Source: Cinclus cinclus (Eukaryota; Chordata; Aves; Passeriformes; Cinclidae). Taken from it: a stretch of DNA of 64,000 nucleotides. The position numbers were made by a program, and so were the translations under genes. Of the stretch, positions 49,999 to 62,122 are shown one piece after another (the first letter of the stretch is position 1; every line of letters begins with the position of its first letter). The notes under the pieces are model-generated. The model was given only the letters and a program-made list of their open reading frames with translations. It did no database searches and was not told where the DNA came from. The stretch is from the NCBI RefSeq assembly GCF_963662255.1, contig NC_085046.1, forward strand, positions 139,887,762-139,951,761. The letters run 5' to 3'.

Positions 49999-52900
49999 CG
50001 ACTGCTCTTTAGTGGCTTTTAAATTCTCAGGAAATGAGCTCTCCATGAACAGGTAAGGTAGGGGGTTTTGACAATGTCTTATGAATCAGATGACACATGA
50101 GGGAAGCAGGGAAAGGGAGAAAAATATTCTTGTAATCTCTTCTCAAACAAATTGTTGAAATGTGCTCCTGCTGAAGCCAAGTATTTTACAATTTAAATAA
50201 CTGGACACAAATCTGGTTCCAGTAAGAACTGACAACATGTGAACTCCTGAGGGCTAAAACACATTGGACAGTGTGTTTGGAGCCAGCACTGGATCCCTCC
50301 CGGGTCTGGACCAGGAGCCAGCACTGAATCTCTCCCACAGCCACCATCCAGGTGAGAACAAATGAGCCAAGACAAGGAGACTCTGTACCTTCTTCTGCTC
50401 ACACAAACAAGCTTTCAAAAATCAAATTCCAAAAAGGCAGTTAATCCTACAAGACATCAGCCACCAAAGCAAAAAGATCAAATTCAGAACACTTGTCTTT
50501 CTCTGCAATGACAAGGGACACTGAATCCACCCCATGGTAGTTAAGTGGCCTTGACACACCACAGATACTAAAAAGATTAAATCAATACACAGGTATTATA
50601 AAAGAATTGCAAAAAAACCCCAAACAATTCATTTAAGGATCTGGCTGCTAACCTTCCACATGAGAAAGGGAAGTGTCCCAGGGGAAAGACCACTTCCCAC
50701 AGGACTTGTGGTGCCTACAAGTGACTTCACTGACCTAGGGGATCAGGGAGGGAGAAACAAACCCTCACCCTTCTGCAGTCAGTGGCTGAGCATCCCCGAT
50801 GCTCACAGGGACCAGAACTCCCAAAGGCAACAACTATGGAGGGCCACAGGACCACCATGAGGTGTCACAAGTCAAAGCCTGTGGGTCCCCAAGCACCCTC
50901 CACTCCATGCTGGGCACTCATAACATGCACAGGCTTCACCTCATTGTAAAGTAATACCTGGACCAGCAAATGGCACCACATTTAACTTGTGACCTGCAGG
51001 ATGCAGCTCAGTCCAGCTCAGTCTTTGTTGGTCAACATTACATTGCACATGTCTGGACAGAAGTAAAAGCTCACAGGTATGAAATATTTAAAGTAAGAAA
51101 ACATTTTCTGCATTATCTCTCTTCAGATAAATAACCTAGGTACAATGGAAACACATTTAGTGATGAATCCCACAGTTCTTTCTCAGGCCACCAGAAGTCA
51201 CTGAGAGTTTTCTCTAGTTTAATTTCCTTTCCTCCTCCTCCAGTACATTATTACAGTCTGTTTTTCTATGAGTACTCATTCACTTAATTTTCATTCATGC
51301 CCATCTGTGAGCACAAAGATACAGAGAACAGTTCATTAGAAGACATGAATACTAAAATCAGATTCAGTTCTTCTGGTGTGGCTTCAGATGTGAAAAATTG
51401 AAGTTTCCCTTTGGGAAATGTTCATGGTGAATATTATTACAGTAAATGATTAAGTGGTGGAGTGGTTACTTGATACCTATGGAGACAGAATGCATCTGTC
51501 AGATTGCCTGTGAAAATGGTGGACCTTTTTCATACATAAATGGGTGCTCACAGGCACTGAGCTTCAAACATCCCCAAAGTGCAATAACCATGTGATTTAT
51601 GGCAGCACAGAGCTGTTAGCAGGGGAGACTTTGTTGACATTTGAGATCAGCTGTGCAAAGAAAAATTCTTCTAACATGAAATGAAATTAGTGTTAAAAAG
51701 AGATGCTAAAACTGAATGTACAATTCTTACAATCCTACCTGATCTTCCACTGTGTGAAAGAGACTTTAATGATTTTGACAAATTTTCCTGAGAGAAATAA
51801 TTTGATTTGTTCAGTAAATTTGCTCACTTGATTCATAATCCCTCAGATATCTCTCAGATGAGGGACCTCCCAGAGGCAGCACTGTGCTTTTGTTCGCCCT
51901 GCTGTTTGAACTGACAGCCCAACTGAGAGTTAGTACTAAAATGGTAACAAGAAGATCTTATTTCTACTCTAACAGAAAAGTATTTCACCATGTGATAAGA
52001 ATAAAATAATAGAAATATCACAGGCTTGTTAAACCTTTTGTAAAAGGACCTACTTTTAAAAAACCTGGTTTGTAATTCCCTTAAACTCTTCTGCAGTCCT
52101 GTAGTAGAGACACAATCATTTTTAATCTTTGAAAAGATTATTGAAACTCTTCAGAAAAAAAAAAATCACAGACCATTACACTCAAATCAGCTTTCCTTTT
52201 TCCTCACAGCACTGAACTTGTGTTTGGACATTGCTCTGCTGTTTGCTGAAGAGGAGGGCAACACGAGGGCAACAGAAAGCTGATAACTCAGCACAAAATA
52301 ACAAACAAAGAGTTTACTCTCTTGAGGGTTATGATACTGGTGTGAAAAACAACCTTTTTCGATTAAAATTATTTGGCATCAATCATTCAGTGCCAGGCTG
52401 ATAATACAATGCAGGAAATAGCCTTCCCCAGATGCTGCCAGTGTGCCCCAGCTCTGCCCAGTTGGTCCTGGTTGTTTTCCATAGGAAAATGTCAGTCAGG
52501 ACAAATATCTGTAGGACTCTGCAAGAAAACCAAAGAGCAAAAAAAGTTAGATTATCATAGTGCCACAGCCAAACTAGGTTTCATAAAGGAGTCCAATAGC
52601 AATCATTTCTTCTTTTTGTTTTCAGGAGCATTGAAGATAGACAGGTAATTGGACTAGATAATAACCACAGAGGTGTTACCACCATTTCTAATTGGGCCAG
52701 CCTTGGCCAGCAGCATATCCATCTCTGGAGCCATCAGGGATTGGATCTGCTGGACATGGTGGAAGCTTCCAGGAAATTCTCACAGAAACCACCTCTGTGT
52801 GCCCCCCACTCCCAAAAACAAAACAAAACAGGCCATGCAAACCCAATTCATTAGCATGGAAAACATTACAAGATCCACCAAAAAGAAAAACAGTACCATT

Positions 52901-55900
52901 TCCTCTAAGTGACAATTAGAAATGCATTAGATTCAGAATACTCCATCCAGTTGCTGCTGTCTCTGGGCTATTTGCAGACAGTTTTCAACCTGTATTACTC
53001 ATATTTTACTGCATGACCTCCCACCAGCTGCCTTCCCAGAGCCTTTGGTTATCTCACACAAGAGGCATTTGAGACCACCACCAGGGGTGAGATAAAGTAA
53101 AGGTTATACTGATTTCAGGCTTCCTGCTGCCTGGAAATTCTGTGGCATGAATTAAATCTTCTCCAAGGAGTACAGAATATGCTCCAGAATTACTTATTCA
53201 CCCATTTTCCTCTAAGTAGTGTTGGCTAAGTTCTTTATGCAACTGCCCTGTGTTTTCCTCTGGTGAACACCTGGTTCTTGCCTCTCATGAACACCTGGCT
53301 CTTACCAGCTCCAAGTGAGCTCACCTGCTCCCAGTGAAGGAGAGCCAGCAGGGCCACTGGTATTTCTGGATAGCTGAATGTCAGCCAGGACCCATTTTAG
53401 CCCTTAAGCATGAAAAAAGCACCCACCTGAGTCTCACTTAAATTTCCTTCCAACTATTTGTAAGGCTTATTAACTATCCTGAGAGGCCTGTGTTGAAACA
53501 AGATTTTGCAAAAGCTACACTTTTTTAAAAAAAGCAGGTTTTCACTGTGTATTCACTAATATTAACTTCTTCATCTGGGTATTTTACAGCAAAGACTAAT
53601 GACATTGTGTTGCTTGAAGGTTTTCCTGCCTTTATGCAGCATTCACTAGTGAGCAGACTGATCTATTGTAAACTGTGTCCACAGTTTGCAGAAATACTCA
53701 CTGCATGGGCTATTCACTAATATGTGGTTACCACAGGATAACAATGCAGAGGTCTTCCCAGAGGGAGCTCTGAAAATCCTACTGCATGCAGCATGATTTG
53801 AGGCTGTTACTGTGAGTTTCTGAAGATTTTATAAGAGAACAAAACAACATTGTGAAACACAGAGTTTTTCATACTGAACCCCAACAAAGCCTTCATGTTG
53901 GAACTACTCCCAGAACTATCTCACCAGGTCTAGAAAGCAAAGGAAACAATTGTTAAACATAACATCCCAGAACTGTACAGCACTGATCTCCTTCCTACAA
54001 GCTGGATTTTCCAAGCACATCATGAAACTGCAGGTGGATGTGATGGGGTCTTGATGAACTACTAATCTGGATGCCATTAACACAGCTGTTTTGGGAGGGG
54101 CAGCACACCCAGGCATTCTGCATCCACACCAGCCTTAGCCTTTCTATTACAAATATCTGGGGAAAAAATTAAAAATGGGCAGGGGTAAAATAATCTTTCC
54201 TGATATAGCAAAAATGCTGCAAAATCATCTGGCAGATAAAAATAAGCAAAAGTTCATCTGAGACATGCAGCAAAGCCTAACCTCCAGCAAAAAGGAAAAA
54301 AAATTAAGTATCTGAATTTAGAATACTTTTATGTGGAAACTCCTCTTTCAAGAGAAAGTTTTGAAGAGTAGCAGGCAGATTGTGAACAAAAGTATTAGGA
54401 AGGAAGCTTATATTGCTGAGCTAAAGCAAAGAAGACATGCAGAAGGGAGTGACTTAATTTTATAATAGATTTTATCATTAATTGAATAGTTTAAAGTGTT
54501 TTGCTCGTTTTACAAACTCATGTTTTTTCCTTTTATATACAAGAAAGGCAAAATTGGAGAACTTTGTTGGGGAACATAGCCTGATAAGGCACGTGATGGT
54601 CATCTGTGTTCACAGAGCTTATTTTGGAAGGAAGACCTTATTTAGTTTGGAAGGCCATTAAAAAATTGTGTCTCCTGAGTTTTACCAAGAGCTGCTGGAG
54701 ATCAGAGAGGGTTTTATCCAGAGTTGGTGGCTAAATTGATTAATAAATTTTTAAATAACATAATCCTTATGATCTGAATTATAGCAATCCTGAACAAGAA
54801 AGAAAGAAACACAGTGCCATGAACAATTTTTTCTATATACTAGTATAGCTTTGTAGTATTCTAGTATAATAATATAGCCTTTTCACAACCAGGGTGGATT
54901 CATCTCACCTTAGAAGAGACAGCTACCTTTAGACATCTGAAGTTGGATGAGACATTGAAAGTGCAATTAATTTTGTCAATAATGACATCTTTGCAGTCAG
55001 TAATACACATCCTGTATGATTTTTTTTTTTTTCTGTCCAAGTGAAACCACAGAAGAAAATGCAGGGAATATTTCAAGAAAGAGTTGGGAAGAAAAAAATA
55101 GAACAAAAGGGAAAGAAGAAATCTTAGAAACTCAGGACAGAAAGATTTTAAGTCCCAACTGCTTGTGAGGTAGCATGTTTGAAGAAGCACAAGATAGCCA
55201 ATGTGCCAGAGACAATACTGGTGAGCAGTACATGATACCAAAATACAAATTTACAAGAGAAGAGCCAAGTAAAATGTGATTTTGATTGAGGGGAAAGAAA
55301 TTTTGCCTTGAAGAAAGATCAGAGCCAGGATGGCTGGACTAAAGAGGGAAGAGGAGAGTTTGAGAGCAGCAACAGGAAAGGTTACACAAGTCTTTAGATG
55401 AGAGGGAAAGTGCATAATAGAAAGCATGTGACAAGAGAACAGACCCAAAAGGCAATGAGGTATTATTGAAAATATAAGCACATGTATCTCTACCTGCTGC
55501 ATGCAGAGTGTGTTTATGATCCTGCATATAGGAATGAACAAAAATGTAAAAGTTGAAGTTCTGAACAAAGAATATAAAGATATAATCTACTTTTTGAAAG
55601 CACATTTCTCTGAATGTCTTCCTTTTTCAATTTAAAGTTCCCCCATTAGCCAGCTTTCATTGATATTTGCAGTATAACCAGCTGTGTTTTATCAATTCAA
55701 AAAGGGAGGAATCCATGTTGAACTTTTTGGAGAAGGAAAAGCTGTGAGCAAATCACATTACAGGAGTCAAAGAAGGGGGAAAACTTGCGCTTTTTTCTGG
55801 CTCTAAAGAGACTTAGACATTATGAACACAAAATGCATACTAAGCATTGTCAGAAAGGGAAAAAAATATAATTAGGGAATGCCCTACTTGTTAATGCTAT

Positions 55901-56019
55901 ACAAAGTGTTTAGAAGATGTAATATGGACAGATTAGCCCTTTTTGGAAAATATTAATTAAAGGGAAATTTTGTTTAAGTAGATAGTAAATCTGCAGAGCA
56001 ACATTTCAGTGGCCTGAAT
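49999..56019. other. Noncoding DNA, mostly unremarkable
   Basis: About 6 kb with no firmly recognised element. It includes a diverged 24-bp tandem duplication at 53257-53304, a T-run at 55020-55031, and a purine-rich segment at about 55049-55460. Reverse-strand open frames across the purine-rich part (54900-55241, 55251-55568) are leucine- and phenylalanine-rich purely because of composition. Confidence 0.55.
53257..53304. repeat. Diverged 24-bp tandem duplication
   Basis: CCTCTGGTGAACACCTGG... and CCTCTCATGAACACCTGG... lie head to tail and differ at about four of 24 positions. Confidence 0.7.
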
Positions 56020-56420
56020 AATTCTGCTGGTGGAGACGTGTTGATACTTCCTTCATTAATTTTGTCTTTCACCTAAAATTGTGAGGATTTGTATTTTTTA
56101 CATCAGATGAGGTTCACATTCAGTATGCAAATTTATCCCACCAGGCTTTTTTCTATGAGGAGGAGGAGCTAGTAAACAATGCTGCAATTGATACATAGCA
56201 CACATTCACACTCACGGTGAGAGCACTCTGTCAGGGGCAGAAGCCAAGTGAAGAGCAATCCTATGCTGGCAGGGTGTGTACAAGATGGCATTTAATGTCA
56301 GTGCATAATTAAGCACAAGTAGAGATTTATTGCTGTTAATGATGGCCAGTGGTATTGCAGATTATTTTGGTTTTTATTTTTGGATAAAGGAAATGTTATT
56401 CATCATTCTTTCTTTGTGTC
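56020..56420. promoter_or_regulatory. Possible conserved noncoding element (speculative)
   Basis: This segment has the texture of a vertebrate conserved noncoding element: intact homeodomain-type words (TAATTAAG near 56308, TTAATGATGG near 56336) and an octamer ATGCAAAT at 56125-56132, with few simple runs. This is judgement by eye only; no alignment was possible. Confidence 0.2.
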
Positions 56421-59253
56421 ACACAGTTTAGACACACTTTTCAACTAAATTAGCCACAACTGTTGACACAGTGTTCATAAATGCCTCAAACTCAAGGGGA
56501 AAAAAAGCCCAGGAATTAATTGTGTTCATTATTGTTCTGTTTGATTTGCCAGCCTTCACAGATATAAAAAGCATGCTCTCATCTTTTCTTATGTTCATAT
56601 TTTCATCTCACAGTCTTTTATCCAACCCTTTGCTGGTGTAGGTAGCAGCATTGTATAAACCATTTCAGAAACAGCCAGCTCCATCTAAAGAGTCATACAG
56701 GTTTTTAATGATTTCTCAGAGTTCAGCACATCTTAGGGTTAGGAATTTATTCCCATTTTCCAGGAAAAAGATATTCATTACACTCACTTGACCCCCATTT
56801 TCATGCCTTTAGCAAAGGTGTTTAGGATTTTTTTTCAATCTCTCTTATGGATTGTCCTCTCCCAAGCTTTCAATGTTTCATACAAAGCAGGACAATTCCT
56901 TTTAGCTTTTTTTTTGCATCAGATGCCCCTTTACTCAGGTATCTTTAGTAATCCTCCTCTACAGCTCAGCTCTGAATGCCATGGCTAGAAGTGAACACCC
57001 CACCTAAAGGTCTCTTTATTGTCTTCTGTTGTGATTCTGTGTGCATAATAAGTCAGTTGAAAATATTTCCCCTAATGTCTTTTAGGACAAATTTCCTTTT
57101 TCTTTTTTAGTTTTGCAGATTATTGGTACACGAGCATCCTATAAGTGATATATGAACCAACACGTGTAACAATTTCTCAGTTTATTAGCAGGAGTTTCAC
57201 TTAGTTTGCAAGGACAAAGGTTTGAATTTTGTCTAGTTGAGTAGTTGAGTGTCATTTCTTCTGTAACTCCAGTCTGCCAGGGCACCCAGCTCTTCTCCAA
57301 GGTAACAACAGAGTTATTGCCCTCCAACTCTGGACATACTTCTCAGCTTCACGAAACTACAAAATGCCACCAGCACATCCTATTTTTTTATCCTCTTGTC
57401 GTTAATACAAATACATTACACTGTGTCACTGTCTAGGCACTTTCTGGGAGTGCTCCCTCCTCTCCTGCCTGCCTGAGTGCTCACCCACCCTGGAAACCCT
57501 CTGTCCATCCCTCCATCCTGCAGCATACCTGTGTTTCCCAGATAAATCCCTAAGAAACCTGAAATCTGGGACATACTGCATTTCTTCTTTTTAGAAAAGG
57601 AGCTTATCCATTTACGCAGCTGCTGCCGCATTGTCTCCCATCCTCAGTATCATCAGAGATGTAGGTTTTTTTAGCAGTAAAACTTGTTTTCTCTTCCGTT
57701 GGCTGCTATGCTTTACCTCATCATCAGTTCCATAGTTGTTATTGAAAACTTAATCCAAATAATAATTTAATTTTGGTTTCACATTTGTACCCTTAACCCT
57801 TGTAAAATTCTCACTTCATAGCAGAGTCATTTTTCTTCCTATACCACTAAAGAATTTTCTGCATTTGTTTTAATATCCTTTTCTAGTGTGTCAGGTGTGT
57901 TTGGCAACTTGCACTACATCCCACCCCATTTTGACCTCCATGACTGCTGATGGCTCTTTTTCCACACTTTGAAATCTCTCTCTCCTCTATTTAAGGCAGT
58001 TTTTTATCTTACTGAACCTGGAGAGTTTCTCTGTAAGATTTTCCTCTTGTCTGGAATGGAGAATTCTGTCACTTCAACAGAGGAATTTGTGGCCACTCAC
58101 ACCCTGGAATACCTAGGTGCTGCTGTCATCAGTACCACTTGTCCTTCAGCTGACTCCAGATGAATTAGGGTATCTCATAATGCTTAACACAGTCCCCAGT
58201 AATCTGCATCTCCTTAACACTGTCACAACATCTACACATAGCTCTTGCTATCCCTGATGCCCTTCTCTCACCCTTAAGATCCAGGGGTAAGGCTAATTAA
58301 AGATCCCTGTCAATCATAATTGATCTTTTAAAACCCTAAAGTCAAGCTCCTTTCAAAGGCAGGATTTGTTCTTTGTTTTTGCACCAGTTTAGTATTTGGT
58401 CTGGTACATCCCTTATCTTACACTTCCTTTTTTTTTCCTATGTTGTCTATATATCTTCTGTATTGTGTCTGCAGTTATTTCACCTCCTTTTCTTGCAGCC
58501 TTTCCTGTCCTACTTCAGTATAGGAAATTTAGTGACATTTGTCATTTCTGTAATGCTCAACACACTTAGGCACAGCATTCACATGTACATGAACAGAATC
58601 CTATCTGGAAATACAGATTTGATTTTAAATTACCATATGCCAGGCTTTCTCATAATTTTTCCATTCCATGACATTATCCAAGGAAATAATAAGACAGTAT
58701 TTAAATTCTGTAACAAAACAAATATAAAACATGGTTATTTCACTGAGACAACCAAAAATATTGTCACTATGGAACACTAGCCAAAACTCATATGAGAAAT
58801 GTAATTTCCATAATATGCCAACTACTCTTCTCAAAACAAGAAACCCTTCTCCAATACATGAACTGCCACTGTATTTTTACTAAACCCTCAACAAAGCAGC
58901 CCACTTCCAAAGTTACCAGAGCAAGTTTGATCAGAAAAATGGTTTCACCTTTCAAATCCTCTATAGCTGCAGTTGAGAAAATGAGGAATTAAAAAAAACT
59001 TCTGAGAATTGCATTATATTTTTAAAGAGACAGTAATAATCTCAGTCATATTCCCTGAGTAAATTAACATAGAATCTCCCCTCCTTCTTTCATTTTTCTT
59101 CACTTGACACCTCTTCATAATGCTTATTTCATCATCTAGCTGTGTTTTTTTAATCAAGTCTTATGTTAGAAACTCAAATTAAAAAAGAACAGGGAGTGAG
59201 AGACACCAGTACAGTATAAAGAACTCTAAGAGATTTCGCAAGCAACTATACTT
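56421..59253. other. Noncoding DNA, nothing recognised
   Basis: About 2.8 kb. A 135-codon forward open frame at 58373-58780 is the longest here; it is rich in Phe, Ile and Leu, as expected in T-rich DNA, and has no known domain. No mobile element recognised. Confidence 0.55.
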
Positions 59254-59275
59254 CTTTTTTTTTTTTTTTTTTTTT
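59254..59275. repeat. (T)22 run
   Basis: Twenty-two consecutive T residues. Read on the other strand this is a poly(A) that could be the tail of a reverse-strand retrotransposed sequence, but the flank at 58900-59250 was not recognised as one. Confidence 0.92.
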
Positions 59276-61400
59276 AACGTTGGCTCCTAAGTTTTCCCTG
59301 TAGGAAAGATTTCTCATCTAAACTTTATTACTTCCATAATGGTAGAGGTAATCCAGAAGTTATAAGCACTACTTTGAAGGGTGCCCATTTCCCCAGAAGC
59401 TGCCTGTGCCCTCCAGGCACTCTCACTCCAGGTGCTGCCAGGCACCTTCCTACCTCTCACCCAGATCTGCTCAGGCAGGATTGAGCCCCAACAACAGCTA
59501 CCCACAAGCCCTGCCCTTTGCATCCCAAAGGAGATGTTCCTCTGGCTAGGAAGTAACAGCTCCTCACCCTGCCTGATTTTTCCTCCTTCCTTGTTTTTCT
59601 CTCTAGAGAAAAGTGTCCTTCACCTCCTACAAGCCTAGAAGCAAATCTAAACAAGACCTGAAAGCAAATTTAAAGGAATATCATGGAAGGAATCAAGTAC
59701 AGCTACCCTAATTCTTCTGAAAAAATAAATTGAAATAATTTTAAATGTATTATTCTTACTACTGGGATAACAGCTCCAAGAATAGATCTGAGAAAGTGGC
59801 TGAAGCATTGAAAAACAAATCATCAGGCACAGACCTGGGTAAGAGAGAAAGCTTACACAACTACCTCTTCCCAGACTACTTTGTATGAGCACCATGAGCT
59901 CCAACAGCAATTCCCAAAGATTTTGGACTTCCTGCCTTGGAACAATGGCCATTTTTGATCATGAGGTCTGAGCAGAGTTTCATCAAGATTTGAATGTTTA
60001 AGAAATTTGGTAAGACTTACTTCCACCTTCAAAGACAGCCCTGAAATTAGTGCAGGGGTTCACTCCTGTCAGCCCCCTTGTCCTTCTTTATAGGCCACAA
60101 CTACTCAAATTGCCAAATCCAGCAAGAATAAGAGCAGCCACAGCATGTTCCCATTTCTGTGAGCTCTGGTGGCTACAAGCATCTTAATAAATCAAGGAAA
60201 ACACCTTAAAAAAACATGTACGGAGCACACAAGTTTGAAGAAAAAAAAAAAGGATGTGAGTAGAACAATCTTTTGGTAGAGTGAATATCATCTGAGTAAT
60301 GCAGGAAACTTGCACTATATAATATACCCAAAGACAGAAAATGTAGACATCTACCCCTACCAGGTGCAACTTTGAAGGAGTCTTAGGATCATGCAGGATA
60401 GAGCTTCAGCTGTTCAGTTCATGAGTGGTAATTTAATTGCATTAGTAACAACCTCCATGAGGAACAAGAGCAGAGGATGGAAACTTCCTCAGATGTTTAA
60501 CAAAGTTCCAATAGCTTAAAGCTTACTAGACAAGCTAGGAAACAAACACACAGATTTTTCACCAGAAAAGCAAGTAGCTATTGAAAAACTAAAAGTTTAC
60601 TGGATTCTTTTCACTGGGGATATTTCCATCATGATTTTTCTTTCCCAAAATAGATGGGGGAAAATGAGAATGAATTCAGGGAAGTCCTGCAATGTGTGTT
60701 ACGTAGGACATCGGTCTAAATCAGCACTATTGTGCCTTCCATCTTGTAACCTATGAATGTCAAGGAAAAAAGTAAAACAGACAAGACAGTCTCAACAGTC
60801 ATTGATTTTCTGAAAAGCATAGTTATCAACATTTCCAAACAAATAAATCCAGTTGTTCTTTTCTGCCCTGGAAATGTTCATTAAGCTGTTATTTTTTGTG
60901 CAACAAAGAGCCCTAGTGACCTGAAGCACTCAGCTGTTTCGTGTTGCTGTGTGGGGATCCAGTGGCGACATCAGCTGTAGAAATGCCCCACTCTGACCAA
61001 TGCCAGGGGAAATACAATTGGAAAAGCACTGAGCTTATCCGTTCTCCCAAGGCCCTGGTTGGATTACATCATTTGTGCTCTGTATAAAGGTGACTACAGT
61101 AGAGATTTGATAGGGAAAACTGAGAGACCGAACATGGTGACCTAACTCCCAAAGTGTGTCCCCTTCAGTTACCTTTTCTCCTTCAACTGTCAAACTGATA
61201 ACTTACAAAACTTTTTGTTATCTTCCCATTTTAACATATTTTTTATCTGAAACCCACTAGAAAGAGAGAAATATTTGTTGTTTTTCTTATAGGTGGCTTT
61301 GTGGCACTTTACTACTGATCAAGATGACAAGGCTACAACTCAGAACCCAGGAAATTACACATACACACACACAAAATAAAAGAAGATTAATATAATAAAT
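59276..61400. other. Noncoding DNA, nothing firmly recognised
   Basis: About 2.1 kb. A TATAAA box at 61083-61088 with ATTACATCAT upstream is noted under findings. Open frames at 59381-59638 and 59647-59952 have no known domain. A short (CA)n lies near 61362. Confidence 0.5.
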
Positions 61401-61535
61401 TTTGGAAAAAACGTCTACAGATCATTTAGTCCAGCACCTGGCTGAAAAACAGGGCTAAGTTCAAATTTGGATTCAGACAACTCTCCAGTCAAGTTCTGAA
61501 TATCTCCAGAGGCTGGAAAACCCAGAGTGTCTAGA
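61401..61535 (-). mobile_element. CR1 LINE fragment, 3' end, reverse strand
   Basis: On the given strand 'gatcatttagtccagcacct' (61421-61440) and then 'ttctgaatatctccagaggc' (near 61495) match the complement of the CR1 3' end, in the right order and at about the right spacing. The octamer tail itself is eroded and the match fades after about 61535, so the 5' border is uncertain. No coding capacity. Confidence 0.65.
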
Positions 61536-62074
61536 ATCTACATCTTCCAAAGCCACCACATATTTGCAGTAACTCTTTCAGGATGTGCACATTTCTATCT
61601 GATACACCACTCTGGAAATTCCTGTTGGGTTGGCATCAGCTTGTGATTCTCATTAAAATAGCTCCTCAGCCCTTGACCATTTGGCCCACATCACTTCCTG
61701 GCTTATTGGAAATCAGGAAGAAAAGCTGGACCCCGAATCAGTAGTTTCTGTCTTCAGGCAGGAGGCAATCACATGTTTCTGATTGGATCATAGGTTTTGG
61801 AAGTCTTCCATGGAAATCTCACAGCACAGCGGATTGTTCTGGCACCTTACAATCTCAGCCTTTCTGAATCAATGCTCTAGCTTTCTTCTATCAAATATTT
61901 CCAGAGAAATATTTTTAACTTTTTTTATTATTTCAAAAACTTTATCACATGCATCCCATTTGCACCATGGCACAACCCTTTCTAGCTCTATCAATCTTCC
62001 CATTAACTCTGTCCATGAAGCAATTGCAGCAGCCCATGAAGTTTTGAGTAGATTTGGATTGTCTGCTAAGTGGG
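61536..62074. other. Noncoding DNA, possible further CR1 decay
   Basis: May contain more of the eroded CR1 copy in its first part, but I cannot support this. A 99-codon forward open frame (61783-62082) shows no domain. Confidence 0.5.
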
Positions 62075-62122
62075 GTTTCTAGTTTGTACTGCAGACAGGT
62101 TTCTAATTTGTACTGCAGACAG
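62075..62122. repeat. 24-bp tandem duplication, one mismatch
   Basis: Two head-to-tail copies of a 24-bp unit starting GTTTCT(A)(G/A)TTTGTACTGC: 62075-62098 and 62099-62122. They differ at a single position, so the duplication is recent. Confidence 0.95.

Noticed and set aside
56734..56746. TTAGGGTTAGG, telomere-like
   Set aside because: Fewer than two units; expected by chance in 64 kb.
58373..58780. 135-codon forward frame with hydrophobic stretches
   Set aside because: T-rich DNA gives Phe/Leu/Ile strings by chance; no domain, no supporting context.
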